This document shows, in pieces, positions 1 through 8,833 of a stretch of DNA of 32,018 nt (positions within the stretch are counted from its first letter, which is position 1; the number at the start of each line of letters is the position of its first letter). Below the pieces are notes generated by a model. That model was not told where the DNA came from and made no database searches. It saw only the letters and a list, made by a program, of their open reading frames with translations. The position numbers and the translations under genes are program-made. Source of the stretch: Bacteroidaceae bacterium (lineage in GTDB: Bacteria > Bacteroidota > Bacteroidia > Bacteroidales > Bacteroidaceae); assembly GCA_900769765.1 (NCBI GenBank), contig CAAGHW010000068.1, forward strand, positions 1 to 32,018, in the 5' to 3' direction.

Positions 1-207
1 AGCCTTGTTCTTGTGGATAAGACCACGCTTAGCCATTCTGTCGAGCATCTTCTGAACTTCTGGGAACTTAGCCAAAGCCTCGTTCTTGTCAGTCATAGCG
101 CGGAGGCCACGAACTGCTGAACGCATGTTCTTGCCAAAATAACGGTTCTGAAGGTTTCTCTTCTCTGTTTGTCTTATTCTCTTAAGTGATGATTTGTGAT
201 TTGCCAT
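1..207 (-). CDS. rpsT: 30S ribosomal protein S20, C-terminus cut by window edge
   Basis: Reading the minus strand from an ATG at 205-207 gives MANHKSSLKRIRQTEKRNLQ and continues as a basic, Lys/Arg-rich helical protein for 69 codons with no stop before the window edge. This is the classic S20 N-terminus (MANxKSAxKRxRxxxKRxxxN). S20 binds 16S rRNA early in 30S assembly; the family is usually about 84-90 residues, so roughly 15 residues lie outside. The gene begins 29 bases after the tRNA-Glu gene on the same strand with no terminator between them, so the two are probably co-transcribed from the promoter at 366-397. An AAAAGAG stretch just before the ATG may serve as ribosome binding site. Confidence 0.96.
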   Translation of the reverse strand, partial: MANHKSSLKRIRQTEKRNLQNRYFGKNMRSAVRGLRAMTDKNEALAKFPEVQKMLDRMAKRGLIHKNKA

Positions 208-236
208 CTCTTTTAAATGTTTTTTAGTTTTACTTG

Positions 237-308
237 TAGCCCATAGGGGAATCGAACCCCTCTTTCAAGAATGAAAATCTTGCGTCCTAGCCGATAGACG
301 AATGGGCC
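237..308 (-). tRNA. tRNA-Glu (anticodon UUC)
   Basis: The minus strand folds as a 72-nt cloverleaf. The acceptor arms are GGCCCAT and ATGGGCT (one terminal G-U pair). The anticodon arm is CAAGA-TTTTCAT-TCTTG, placing TTC at positions 34-36, and the T arm is GAGGGGTTCGATTCCCCT, with an intact TTCGA loop. The CCA end is not encoded: the discriminator A is followed by CAAG. It is the first gene of a tRNA-Glu/rpsT transcript and has a leader of about 50 nt. Confidence 0.96.
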
Positions 309-320
309 GGCCTTTGTAGT

Positions 321-335
321 GCGCCTTTTGAGCGC
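321..335 (-). other. short inverted repeat in the tRNA-Glu leader
   Basis: GCGC at 321-324 and GCGC at 332-335 with a 7-base spacer can pair as a small hairpin in the 5' leader just ahead of the tRNA. It could be a processing landmark, but the arms are only 4 bp, so chance is quite possible. Confidence 0.25.
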
Positions 336-365
336 GTTTGATATGCTTTGTTTGCTAAAGCGAAT

Positions 366-397
366 GCAAAGGTACAACCTTTTTTTAATTTGGCAAA
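366..397 (-). promoter_or_regulatory. Bacteroidetes-type promoter for tRNA-Glu and rpsT
   Basis: On the minus strand a -33 TTTG (complement of 394-397) is followed after about 19 bases by the -7 box TACCTTTGC (complement of 366-374), a full match to the Bacteroidetes consensus TTTG-N19-TAnnTTTG. The tRNA starts about 58 bases downstream. The best-formed promoter in the window. Confidence 0.75.
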
Positions 398-416
398 CAT
401 TTTCGGATTTTTTTTA

Positions 417-425
417 TAGTTTTGT
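417..425 (+). promoter_or_regulatory. possible -7 box for recO
   Basis: TAGTTTTGT at 417-425 matches TAnnTTTG and lies 26 bases before the recO ATG. The nearest TTTG (389-392) is 24 bases upstream, longer than the usual spacer, so the -33 element is poor. It would be divergent from the tRNA promoter. Confidence 0.4.
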
Positions 426-450
426 GTCAGAAAAAATATTTTTAGCCGTA

Positions 451-1176
451 ATGATAGAGAAATTTGATGGTATTGTATTACGAACTTTAAAATATAGCGA
501 CTCGCTTATTATTGTCGATATATATACCCGTCAGCATGGTCGTCTCTCCTTTCTTGCTCCTGCTTCAAGGAGTAAAAGGAGTAAGGTACGCAGTGTCCTT
601 TTCCAGCCTTTGTCAATGCTCTCCTTTACGGCGTCTTACAAGCGTGGCCGTAACCTGTCGCGTATAAGCGATGTGCAGCCTTATGCAATGTATTCTTCTA
701 TTCCTTTCAATATAGTAAAATCTTCGATAGCCCTGTTTGTTGCCGAGGTACTCACCTATGCCTTGCGCGAGGAGGAAGAGAATAAGGCCGTGTATGATTT
801 CTTGGACAGTTCATTCGTGTTGTTTGACACTCTGGAGAACGGTTATGCCGATTTCCATATAATTTTCCTCTCACAACTGTTGCGCTATATCGGAATCTTC
901 CCCAATATCGAGGATTATTCCCCCGGAGCCTATTTTGACATGTTGCAGGGGTGTGTCGTGCGCGAACAGCCATTGCATGCCCATTTCCTGATGCCGGGCG
1001 AAGCCGGGTTCTTTGTCGATTTGCTGAGTACGGAATATGAGGCCATGCATTCACTCTCTTTAAATAGAGAAATGCGAGGCTGTTACCTCGCATTTCTGAC
1101 TGAATATTACCGTTTGCATATTCCAGATTTTCCCAAGCCCAAGTCGCTGGATATTCTCAAGGAACTCTTCTCTTAG
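451..1176 (+). CDS. recO: DNA repair protein RecO
   Basis: 241 residues starting MIEKFDGIVLRTLKYSDSLI, the RecO N-terminal OB-fold pattern (short strand, GIVLRxxxYxDxxxI), followed by a mostly helical C-terminal region. RecO anneals single-stranded DNA and, with RecR, loads RecA onto SSB-coated gaps in the RecF pathway. The frame stays open upstream to 319, but the added 44 residues are translated leader sequence of no RecO character; the ATG at 451 gives the usual family length of about 240. No CxxC zinc-finger pair is visible. It is divergent from tRNA-Glu/rpsT, and its stop overlaps by 4 bases the end of the convergent YqeY-family gene, with no terminator between them. Confidence 0.93.
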   Translation: MIEKFDGIVLRTLKYSDSLIIVDIYTRQHGRLSFLAPASRSKRSKVRSVLFQPLSMLSFTASYKRGRNLSRISDVQPYAMYSSIPFNIVKSSIALFVAEVLTYALREEEENKAVYDFLDSSFVLFDTLENGYADFHIIFLSQLLRYIGIFPNIEDYSPGAYFDMLQGCVVREQPLHAHFLMPGEAGFFVDLLSTEYEAMHSLSLNREMRGCYLAFLTEYYRLHIPDFPKPKSLDILKELFS

Positions 1177-1625
1177 TTCTGCAACAGTTGTTTTACGATA
1201 GTTGATATTACTCTTCCTTCGGCCTTGCCTGCAAGTTGTTTGGTCGCAATACCCATGACCTTGCCCATATCCTGCGGTGTGGAAGCACCTGTCTGTGCAA
1301 TGATTTCCTTAAGCACTGCTGCTACCTCCTCTTCGCTCATCTGTTTTGGAAGGTAACGCTCCATTACTGCAACCTGCGCCAACTCCTCTTGTGCCAATTC
1401 GGGACGGTTCTGGCTGCTGTATAGTTCTGCCGACTCTTTACCCTGTTTGACCAATTTCTGAATGAGCTTTATCGCAGTCTCGTCGCTTACGGTATCTCCT
1501 GCTCCAGGGGCTGTCTTTGCTTCGAGAAGCACTTTCTTTATATTACGGAGTGTATCAAGGGCAATTTTGTCCTTTGCTTTCATTGCCTCCTTGATGTCGT
1601 TGCTTATGATTTCAAAAAGTTCCAT
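1173..1625 (-). CDS. GatB/YqeY domain protein
   Basis: 150 residues, matching the free-standing YqeY family, which resembles the C-terminal tRNA-binding domain of GatB. Visible hallmarks are the N-terminal helical MELFEIISNDIKEAMKAKDK, the MERYLPKQMSEEEV motif and the terminal GxxMGKVM...AGKAEGRVIS segment. The biochemical role of the stand-alone protein is not settled; tRNA-dependent amidotransferase function is inferred from the shared domain only. It starts 15 bases after the ftsZ stop, so it is the last gene of the dcw operon, and it converges on recO. Full length for the family. Confidence 0.9.
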   Translation of the reverse strand: MELFEIISNDIKEAMKAKDKIALDTLRNIKKVLLEAKTAPGAGDTVSDETAIKLIQKLVKQGKESAELYSSQNRPELAQEELAQVAVMERYLPKQMSEEEVAAVLKEIIAQTGASTPQDMGKVMGIATKQLAGKAEGRVISTIVKQLLQN

Positions 1626-1640
1626 ATTATATAATTTATA

Positions 1641-2990
1641 TTATAATGTATCTTCTTTTTCTTCTTCGTTGCATTCTGCAGGTTCCTCGTCTGCAGCAAC
1701 TTCTTCTACTGCCGGTTGCAGGGTAGTTGCGATACCTGTAATTCTCTCGAGCTCCTGTGCTGTACGGCTGTATGTAGGAGAGTTGTCGAGCGCGGTGAGC
1801 AGCTCTTCGTTGTGCATATCCTCTCCCTTGAAGATATACACCTTGAAGTCGGGTTTGTAGAATGCTTCGACCATATTGTCGAGTTTCTCCTCTTCCCTCT
1901 TTTTCTTCTCCAGTTCTTCGCGTGAGAGCGCTTCCTGTACAATCTCCTCTTGCTGCATGATGGGGCGCATGTCGGGAATATCCTTCATGCCGAATCCTGT
2001 TGCAAGAACTGTTACCTTTATTGCTCCATCTTCCAGGCTGTTGTCCTGGCTTAATCCCCATATCAGCTCAATGTCTTCACTCTTGAACTGCTCCATGAAT
2101 GACTCTACCTCTCCCATCTCTTCAACAAGAATTGGGGTGTTGGGGTTCTGGTAGATATTGAAAAGTATTTTCTTTGACTTGTATATGTCGTTGTCATTAA
2201 GAAGCGGAGAGTGCATTGCACTGCGGAAAGCGCGGGAAACGCGCATCTCGCCTTTTTCAATACCATAACTCATTATGGCAACGCCACCGTTCTTTAGTAT
2301 CTTGCTTACATCGCGGAAGTCGAGGTTTATGGTACCTCTTGCCGTGATTATTTCGGCGATACTCTTGGTTGCTGTTGTCAGTACATCGTCGACGATGCGG
2401 AAACCTTCGGTTACGTTCAGTTTCGGGTATATGTCAATGAGTCGCTGGTTGTTGATGACAAGCAGGGCATCGACATGTTTTGAAATCTCGATAACACCTT
2501 TGAGGGCTTGCTTGATTTTGCCGGTCATCTCGAACTTGAACGGTATGGTTACGATACCCACAGTGAGAATGCCCAAACTCTTGGCTATCTCGGCAACAAC
2601 AGGTGCTGCACCTGTTCCGGTACCACCACCCATTCCGGCGGTGATGAATGCCATCTTTGTGCCGTCGTTGAAAAGGTTCTTTATCTCTTCGCGGCTCTCT
2701 TCGGCTGCTCTGCGTGCAACTTCAGGGTCATTGCCGGCTCCAAGTCCTTCGGTTGTTGTCTCGCCCAACTGTATCTTTTTGGGGATAGGAGAATTCTGCA
2801 GTGCCTGAATGTCGGTGTTGCATACTACAAATGATACATTGTGTATGCCCTTGCGGTACATGTTGTGTACAGCATTGCTGCCTCCGCCTCCGACACCTAT
2901 TACCTTGATGATTCTTGGTGCGTCGGTAGGAATTGCAAATGGAAGGCTCTGTTTTATAGGTTCATTCATATTCATACTCTGTTGTATCAT
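1641..2990 (-). CDS. ftsZ: cell division GTPase FtsZ
   Basis: 449 residues. The tubulin signature GGGTGTG is at 121-127, the N-terminal nucleotide-binding loop VGGGGSNAV at about 33-41, and the catalytic T7 loop NLDFRD at 222-227. FtsZ polymerises with GTP into the Z-ring that recruits the divisome. After about residue 340 comes a charged linker (EELEKKKREEEK) and an unusual tail: residues 384-409 form a compact, conserved-looking block (YIFKGED...LDNSPTYSR), followed by an acidic end. The canonical C-terminal peptide (D-I/V-P-x-F/L-x-R) is absent, so contact with FtsA is probably made by the alternative block. ftsA ends 3 bases upstream, and a YqeY-family gene follows. Confidence 0.98.
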   Translation of the reverse strand: MIQQSMNMNEPIKQSLPFAIPTDAPRIIKVIGVGGGGSNAVHNMYRKGIHNVSFVVCNTDIQALQNSPIPKKIQLGETTTEGLGAGNDPEVARRAAEESREEIKNLFNDGTKMAFITAGMGGGTGTGAAPVVAEIAKSLGILTVGIVTIPFKFEMTGKIKQALKGVIEISKHVDALLVINNQRLIDIYPKLNVTEGFRIVDDVLTTATKSIAEIITARGTINLDFRDVSKILKNGGVAIMSYGIEKGEMRVSRAFRSAMHSPLLNDNDIYKSKKILFNIYQNPNTPILVEEMGEVESFMEQFKSEDIELIWGLSQDNSLEDGAIKVTVLATGFGMKDIPDMRPIMQQEEIVQEALSREELEKKKREEEKLDNMVEAFYKPDFKVYIFKGEDMHNEELLTALDNSPTYSRTAQELERITGIATTLQPAVEEVAADEEPAECNEEEKEDTL

Positions 2991-2993
2991 TTA

Positions 2994-4340
2994 TCAGTTG
3001 TTGTCATTGTTATCGTCACTTTCATCCTGGGTCATCTCATCGAAGAGGTCGCGTGCGACCTTTTTGAACCTTTCCCATGCCGGTTGCTTCTTTGGCTTCT
3101 GTTTCTTCTCGTTCTTCTCCTCTTTCTTGGGGCTTTCTTCTGTCTTGTTGTTCTCCTGTGTCGCTTCGTCCTGGTCGTCAATGAACATGAGTTTCTGTTC
3201 CACAGGTGGGGTATAAGTGGCAGGTTTCAACTCCTCGCAGCAATTTACGTTTCCGAGTTTTAAAAGGCTGTACAGTGCTGTGGTGAATATTCCGTTCACG
3301 TTCACTCCGTTGTTGCTTATAAGGCTGAACTTCGGTTCGGAAACTATGTCGCATTTGTAGTTCGGCAAATATTCTTCGAGCAGAAGGTCGAGATTCTTGA
3401 GCTTTGAGCCTCCGCCGGTAAATATAATATGTCCGATATGTTCGTTCGATTCCTCTATCTGATATCTTACATTCTGGAGTATCTCGTTCATTCTGGCATT
3501 GATGATACTGTTCGTTGTATCCGGATCAATGGAACCCATATCGTTGTTTGACGGCTTGTAACCGCGTGTAATCTTTATCTCTTCGGCTTCGTCTCTTGAA
3601 ATCTGCAACGAACAAAGGTCCATGGTGATGTTGTTGCTGCCAAGCGGCAATACAACGAGCTTGCGCATCATCTCGTTCTTGTATATGGCGATGGTCGTTG
3701 TTTCGGCACCTATATTTACAAGGGCACATCCGTTGCGTCTTGCGTCGGGCGGCAGAATTATCTCGGCATCCATGCGTGCGGCGCAGAAACTGTCCTCAAT
3801 CTCTATCTGGGCCTGTCTGAAGCAATCGTTGAGCTGCTCAAGGTATTGCTCTTTTATTACTATGTTCAGATAGTTGGCTTCGATGCTTCTGGTGGGTGCT
3901 CCAACAGGGTTCTTGTCAATCTTGCCATCGAGCTTGTACTCTTGGTTTATGGTCTGCACTCTTGTGTAGCCTTGCGGAGTGCTGAAGATTGCATCGTTCT
4001 CCTCTGCAATCTCGTTGATGATTTCCGGTGTTATTTTTGTGTAACTGTCGAATTCGCGTACCACCTTTGACCTTATCGACTGTACGGTAAGGCCGGCGAG
4101 TGATATGTATGCTCTCTTTATTGATATATTGTCAAGCTTCTCTTCCAGCGAATTTATAATGCGGTTGAGTGCGTTGCTTGTTTCATCAACATTGCGCACA
4201 ACTCCTTTGGAAACGAATCCCTCTACGGGGATACTTGCCGCTGCCAGAATCTTGATGCCTTCATAGGTGTTGACACCTACGGTACCGGAAATCTTGGATG
4301 AGCTTATCTCAATAGCTGTTATGTAATCAGTTCTTATCAT
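2994..4340 (-). CDS. ftsA: cell division protein FtsA
   Basis: 448 residues of the actin/Hsp70-like ATPase fold. Visible are the N-terminal phosphate-1 strand (AIEISSSKISG), the 1C subdomain replacing actin 1B (residues about 85-165), the phosphate-2 segment (ALVNIGAETTTIAIY) and the adenosine loop FTGGGSKLKNLD. Residues about 380-418 are a Glu/Lys-rich linker. Residues 421-436 (AWERFKKVARDLFDEM) form an amphipathic helix, the membrane-targeting sequence that tethers FtsZ filaments to the inner membrane. A further acidic Asp/Asn-rich tail follows the helix, which in better-known FtsA proteins is normally the very end. It starts 1 base after ftsQ and ends 3 bases before ftsZ. Confidence 0.97.
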   Translation of the reverse strand: MIRTDYITAIEISSSKISGTVGVNTYEGIKILAAASIPVEGFVSKGVVRNVDETSNALNRIINSLEEKLDNISIKRAYISLAGLTVQSIRSKVVREFDSYTKITPEIINEIAEENDAIFSTPQGYTRVQTINQEYKLDGKIDKNPVGAPTRSIEANYLNIVIKEQYLEQLNDCFRQAQIEIEDSFCAARMDAEIILPPDARRNGCALVNIGAETTTIAIYKNEMMRKLVVLPLGSNNITMDLCSLQISRDEAEEIKITRGYKPSNNDMGSIDPDTTNSIINARMNEILQNVRYQIEESNEHIGHIIFTGGGSKLKNLDLLLEEYLPNYKCDIVSEPKFSLISNNGVNVNGIFTTALYSLLKLGNVNCCEELKPATYTPPVEQKLMFIDDQDEATQENNKTEESPKKEEKNEKKQKPKKQPAWERFKKVARDLFDEMTQDESDDNNDNN

Positions 4341-4341
4341 A

Positions 4342-5073
4342 TTATTTTCTTTGTGTGCAAATGACTTTATTTCCGAATTCTATATTGAGCTTGCTGTATT
4401 TGTTCCATCCTATCTTGTTCATGCCGTTGAGGTAGAATGTATGCAGCTTGTCAAATTTCTCCTTTATATCCTGTGCTTTACCGAATTCTATAATGTGGTT
4501 TCCTACACGCGGTACCATTGTTATATCCCCGTTCTCGTCAAAATGAATCTGCTCTATCTGCGAATTCCAGAACTCATCTTTGTTTATTGTTCTTGCAATG
4601 GAGATGACTTCGCTGGTGGCTATGCTGTCGTCGATGCATCCGTTGGCAATGGGCAGATATAAAGCCTTGTCTATCCCGTGTATTATGTATCCTTTGTTGT
4701 CGATATGATAAGTGTTGTTGTCCTTGTCATATACTTTTATAATAGGAATACGGCAATCGATGTCTATTATTGTATATCCTTTTATGCTGTTATATACCTG
4801 ACACTTCTCTATGAGCGATATGCTGTCGATGAAATTCTCGATATCGTAACAACGGAATGCTGCAATGTCCTTGCCGCTCGGGTCAAGCCCCTCTTTCTTT
4901 AGGATATCCATCACCTCGTCGCGGCTGATGATTTCAAGATCGTTGTCGTCTACGTTGATGAATACACCTTGGCATATCCCCTCTTTTTTGTCTGATGGGA
5001 TAAATACAAGTGCAAATAATGTATAGCATACAATTACTGCAGCAAGCAGGAATTTCAGGATTCGTTTAAACAT
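4342..5073 (-). CDS. ftsQ: cell division protein FtsQ
   Basis: 243 residues with a short cytoplasmic N-terminus, one membrane helix at about 5-26, and a periplasmic domain beginning with a POTRA-like segment (ISRDEVMDILKKEG ... IEKCQVYNSIKGYTIIDIDCRIPIIKVYD). FtsQ/DivIB bridges early and late divisome proteins through FtsL. Sequence conservation in this family is low; the identification rests equally on topology, the POTRA pattern and its place between murC and ftsA. Its ATG overlaps the murC stop by one base (TAATG), implying translational coupling. Confidence 0.9.
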   Translation of the reverse strand: MFKRILKFLLAAVIVCYTLFALVFIPSDKKEGICQGVFINVDDNDLEIISRDEVMDILKKEGLDPSGKDIAAFRCYDIENFIDSISLIEKCQVYNSIKGYTIIDIDCRIPIIKVYDKDNNTYHIDNKGYIIHGIDKALYLPIANGCIDDSIATSEVISIARTINKDEFWNSQIEQIHFDENGDITMVPRVGNHIIEFGKAQDIKEKFDKLHTFYLNGMNKIGWNKYSKLNIEFGNKVICTQRK

Positions 5074-6455
5074 TATCTGTTTTCAAGTATTTTTTTCATT
5101 TCGGGTATATCGTTCTCTATATCTCCGGCTCCAAGCGACACAAGAACCTCTATGTCGTTCTTCTCTCTCTCGATGCATGATATGACATCTTTTCTGCTGC
5201 ACATCGACTTTACGACACCGCTCTCTATGCAGTTGTATATGAGCTCGCTTGTCACTCCGGGCATTGGCTCTTCGCGTGCAGGGTAAATGTCGACAAGTAT
5301 CACTTTGTCGAACAACGACAGGCTTTGTGCAAATTCCTTGTAAAAGTCTGCTGTACGGCTGTACAGATGTGGCTGGAACAATGCAGTGACCTTTTTGTCC
5401 TTGTACAGTTCCTTTATTGATTTTGCACATGCACGCACCTCGTCGGGGTGGTGGGCATAGTCGCTCAGCAATACAAGGTCATCGCGCTTTATGTGGAAGT
5501 CGAAGCGTCTGTCGGCACCGGCAAAAGTTGCCATGCCCTCCTTTAACTCTGTTGCCGTAGCTCCACATATCTCTGCCATGGCCATAGATGCCACTCCGTT
5601 TTCTATATTTATGCTTACGGGTACTCCAAGCTCTACATCCTCAATCTTTTGCCATGGCGATACATAGTCTATAATTATCTTTCCGTTGCCTATCCTTATG
5701 TTCTCGGCATGGAAATCACCGCTCTCACGGCCGTAGGTATATGTCTTTACGCCGTCTCTTGTGCGTGGTACAACCTCCAGGCCCTCGTGTATTATAAGGA
5801 AACCGTCCTCTCTTATCTTTTCGGTGAATTGTGCAAACGCCTCGAGATAGTTCTCTTTGTTGCCGTATATGTCAAGATGGTCGGGATCCGCCGATGTTAT
5901 TGTTGCAATATAAGGCTCAAGATGCAGGAATGAACGGTCGTACTCGTCGGCTTCGATAACGACAAAATCGCTGCTGTCGCTCAATATGAGGTTACTCTTG
6001 TAGTTCTTTGATATTCCACCCAAGAATGCTGCGCAATCGACATGCGACTGGTGCAAAAGGTGCGCCGTCATTGTAGATGTCGTTGTCTTGCCGTGTGTGC
6101 CGGCAGCGCATACGCCCAGCTTGCCTTTTGTTATTATGCCAAGAACCTCTGCGCGTTTCTTGATGTTGAATCCTTTGCTCTTGAAATACTCGAGTTCCTT
6201 GTGGTTGGCTGGTATTGCAGGAGTATATACTACAAGAGTAGAGTCCGGGTTGCAGCATGTGTTAGGGATGAGTTCCGTATCCTCTTCGAAATGCAGAACG
6301 GCTCCCTCTTCAATAAGTCTGTCGGTAAGTGGGCTTGGTGTGCGGTCGTATCCGGCAACAAACTTGCCTTCGCTAAGGAAATAGCGTACAAGAGCACTCA
6401 TGCCTATACCGCCTGCTCCAAGGAAATATACCGATTTTATATCTTCAAGTTTCAT
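5073..6455 (-). CDS. murC: UDP-N-acetylmuramate--L-alanine ligase MurC
   Basis: 460 residues, normal length. The N-terminal Rossmann pattern FLGAGGIGMS (11-20) binds the UDP-MurNAc substrate, and the Mur-ligase P-loop GTHGKTTT (119-126) binds ATP. The central EADEYDRSFLHLEP and the C-terminal DYAHHPDEV motifs are both typical of MurC. The enzyme adds L-alanine to UDP-MurNAc in the cytoplasm, the first peptide-stem step. It sits 22 bases downstream of murG and overlaps ftsQ by one base. Confidence 0.98.
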   Translation of the reverse strand: MKLEDIKSVYFLGAGGIGMSALVRYFLSEGKFVAGYDRTPSPLTDRLIEEGAVLHFEEDTELIPNTCCNPDSTLVVYTPAIPANHKELEYFKSKGFNIKKRAEVLGIITKGKLGVCAAGTHGKTTTSTMTAHLLHQSHVDCAAFLGGISKNYKSNLILSDSSDFVVIEADEYDRSFLHLEPYIATITSADPDHLDIYGNKENYLEAFAQFTEKIREDGFLIIHEGLEVVPRTRDGVKTYTYGRESGDFHAENIRIGNGKIIIDYVSPWQKIEDVELGVPVSINIENGVASMAMAEICGATATELKEGMATFAGADRRFDFHIKRDDLVLLSDYAHHPDEVRACAKSIKELYKDKKVTALFQPHLYSRTADFYKEFAQSLSLFDKVILVDIYPAREEPMPGVTSELIYNCIESGVVKSMCSRKDVISCIEREKNDIEVLVSLGAGDIENDIPEMKKILENR

Positions 6456-6477
6456 GACTTCCTTTTCTCTTGTTGTG

Positions 6478-7602
6478 TTATCTGTTCAAATATGCATCTG
6501 CAAGTTTAATCACCTCGTCGGCAATGACTTCTGCAGCATTCGGCTTGCCTAATTTTTCTACATTCTTTTCAAGTGTCTCAATCTTTTCGGGGTCAAGCAC
6601 TGTTTCTACGGCTACTTTTATCATATCCTCTTTTGCTTTTGAATCGGGGACATGTATTGCTGCATCCTTCTCCACAAGTGCCATGGCGTTTTTCGTCTGA
6701 TGATCCTCGGACACATTGGGTGACGGTACCAATACAACCGCTTTCCCAAGCAGTGCAAACTCTGATATGGAACCTGCACCTGCACGCGAAATGACAAGGT
6801 CGGCTGCTCCTAAGGCCGCAGCCATGTTCGATACGAAATCGGTTATAGTGAGGTTTGCGGGTTTGCCTATGGCCGCACATCTCTCTTTCATCTCTTCGAA
6901 ATAGAGTTTGCCTGTCTGCCAGATGAAATTTATGTTTTCGTTCTCTCTTATGGTCTCGATGTTGGCAAGCATGGCCTCATTTATGCTTCGCGCTCCAAGG
7001 CTGCCACCGACAATGAGTACGCACTTCTTGTTCTCTTCGAGTCCCATAGCTTTTATGGCTTCACTGCGGTTTGTTCTCATCTTTATGAGACTACTGCGTA
7101 CGGGGTTACCTGTGAACTTTATTTTCTCCTTCGGGAAGAAACGCTCCATGCCGTCATAAGCCACACATATCATTTTGGCTGTTTTTGCCAGAATCTTGTT
7201 GGTTACACCGGCGTATGAGTTCTGCTCCTGTATGAGTGTCGGGATATTCATGCCTGCAGCCATTTTCAGTGTAGGTCCGCTGGCATATCCGCCAACACCA
7301 ACAACGGCATGTGGTGCAAACTTCTTTATTATCTTTTTCGCCATCCTCTGGCTCTTGAGAATAAGCCAAAGGACTTTGATGTTCTTCAACATGTTCTTGC
7401 GGTTGAATCCTGCTATCGGCAACCCGACAATCTCATATCCTGCATCGGGCACACGTTGCATTTCCATTCTGTTGTCGGCACCCACAAAGAGTATTTTTGC
7501 ATCAGGATATTTGCTCTTTATGGCATCTGCAATGGAGAGGGCCGGAAAGATGTGTCCACCAGTTCCGCCACCGCTGACAATTATTCTATACTCTTTCTTC
7601 AT
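6478..7602 (-). CDS. murG: lipid II synthase MurG (UDP-GlcNAc transferase)
   Basis: 374 residues of a GT-B glycosyltransferase (family GT28). The glycine-rich loop GGGTGGHIFPAL is at 11-22, a second one (GGSLGARSINE) begins the C-terminal domain, and the donor-binding block SRAGAGSISEFALLGKAVVLVPSP is intact. MurG transfers GlcNAc to lipid I on the inner face of the membrane to give lipid II. Its start lies 17 bases inside the end of ftsW, so the two are probably translationally coupled. Confidence 0.98.
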   Translation of the reverse strand: MKKEYRIIVSGGGTGGHIFPALSIADAIKSKYPDAKILFVGADNRMEMQRVPDAGYEIVGLPIAGFNRKNMLKNIKVLWLILKSQRMAKKIIKKFAPHAVVGVGGYASGPTLKMAAGMNIPTLIQEQNSYAGVTNKILAKTAKMICVAYDGMERFFPKEKIKFTGNPVRSSLIKMRTNRSEAIKAMGLEENKKCVLIVGGSLGARSINEAMLANIETIRENENINFIWQTGKLYFEEMKERCAAIGKPANLTITDFVSNMAAALGAADLVISRAGAGSISEFALLGKAVVLVPSPNVSEDHQTKNAMALVEKDAAIHVPDSKAKEDMIKVAVETVLDPEKIETLEKNVEKLGKPNAAEVIADEVIKLADAYLNR

Positions 7603-8827
7603 GATATTGGTTGATTTCGTTCATATTCTCGTTCTCAATCTCTTCCATGCTTTGCTTTGGGCTGCTGCTTGCTTTCTTTGCATATCGGCTGACGCTTAGT
7701 ATGAAACCGATGTAGACACAATTTATTATTACCGATGTACCGCCTTGACTTATCAATGGCAACGGCTGTCCGGTAACGAAGTCTCCAACCGATATGTACA
7801 TGTGTAGGAGTGCCTGCAGGGTAATTATCATTCCCACTCCCATGACAAGGAATGCCGGATAAGGGTCTTCGCATTTCTTTGCGATTTTACCGCACCTGAA
7901 CAGCAATGTCAGGTATAATATCAGTACAAAAATGCCACCGGCCAATCCCAACTCCTCAATGATGATTGCATATATGAAATCGGATTGCGCATGAGGTATG
8001 AAATCGCGTAGTGTGGAATTGCCCGGTCCGCAACCCCATATATGGCTCGATGCTATGGCAATGTTTGAATAGGTTCTCTGCGGGTTCTTTATCACATAGT
8101 TCTCGGGTGTCACAGGTTCGCTGTGCACTGCATCAACTATACGGTGTTTCCAGGTGATGACTTTCAGCTTGAAGCCTTTCTCGCTGTTCCATGCCTCGGG
8201 GGCTGACATTATTAATGTAACTCCTACGGCTACTGTCGCAAACGCGACTCCGAAGATTTTCAGCATTTGATCTTTGGGATAACGGCAGACAAACATCATA
8301 CCATAAAGAGTAAGCAAGATGATAACTGCCGTGGACAGGTTCTCCTTTAATATGATAAGTACCGGAATGGAGAATAAGGCAATGTATTTAAAGGCAGAAC
8401 GGTTTGTTCCCTCTTCGTCTTGATTCTCGGCACTGATAAGAGCCGTAATCATTACAAGTCCCATCTTGACAAGTTCCATCGGCTGGAATGTGATGCCACC
8501 CCAGAGCACAATCCATCGTGCACTCTCGTTTATCCTTCCTCCGAATTGTGCCCATATAAGGCCTATGACGCCAATTCCATAGATATAATATGTCCATTTC
8601 TTTATCCATGCCACCTTCATATAGTGTATGATAAAGACGACCATAATGCCTATGGCCAAAAATATCGTGTGCTTGATGATCGGAAGCCAATAGTTGCCGA
8701 ACTTGTTGGCCTGCTGGCTGGTCGCACTGAATACCTCCACCCACGAAATTGAGCAGATGATGAAGAAGACAATCCAAATGATTTTATCTCCTTTGAACAG
8801 ATATTTTTTTAATTGGTCGACTCCCAT
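7586..8827 (-). CDS. ftsW: septal SEDS glycosyltransferase FtsW
   Basis: 413 residues with about ten hydrophobic segments. SEDS family motifs are present: NESARWIVL (100-108), QPMELVKMGL (115-124) and the large extracytoplasmic loop ending PHAQSDFIYAIIIEELGLAGG (278-298), with Asp283 at the position of the essential catalytic aspartate. FtsW polymerises lipid II glycan at the septum together with FtsI. The C-terminal cytoplasmic tail is polar and extends past the last helix by about 35 residues. Choice of FtsW over RodA rests on its position between murD and murG. Confidence 0.95.
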   Translation of the reverse strand: MGVDQLKKYLFKGDKIIWIVFFIICSISWVEVFSATSQQANKFGNYWLPIIKHTIFLAIGIMVVFIIHYMKVAWIKKWTYYIYGIGVIGLIWAQFGGRINESARWIVLWGGITFQPMELVKMGLVMITALISAENQDEEGTNRSAFKYIALFSIPVLIILKENLSTAVIILLTLYGMMFVCRYPKDQMLKIFGVAFATVAVGVTLIMSAPEAWNSEKGFKLKVITWKHRIVDAVHSEPVTPENYVIKNPQRTYSNIAIASSHIWGCGPGNSTLRDFIPHAQSDFIYAIIIEELGLAGGIFVLILYLTLLFRCGKIAKKCEDPYPAFLVMGVGMIITLQALLHMYISVGDFVTGQPLPLISQGGTSVIINCVYIGFILSVSRYAKKASSSPKQSMEEIENENMNEINQYHEERV

Positions 8828-8833
8828 CTTTAC

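Noticed and set aside
319..450. 44-codon N-terminal extension of recO
   Set aside because: This segment contains the divergent promoter region and encodes nothing like RecO; the ATG at 451 gives the family length.
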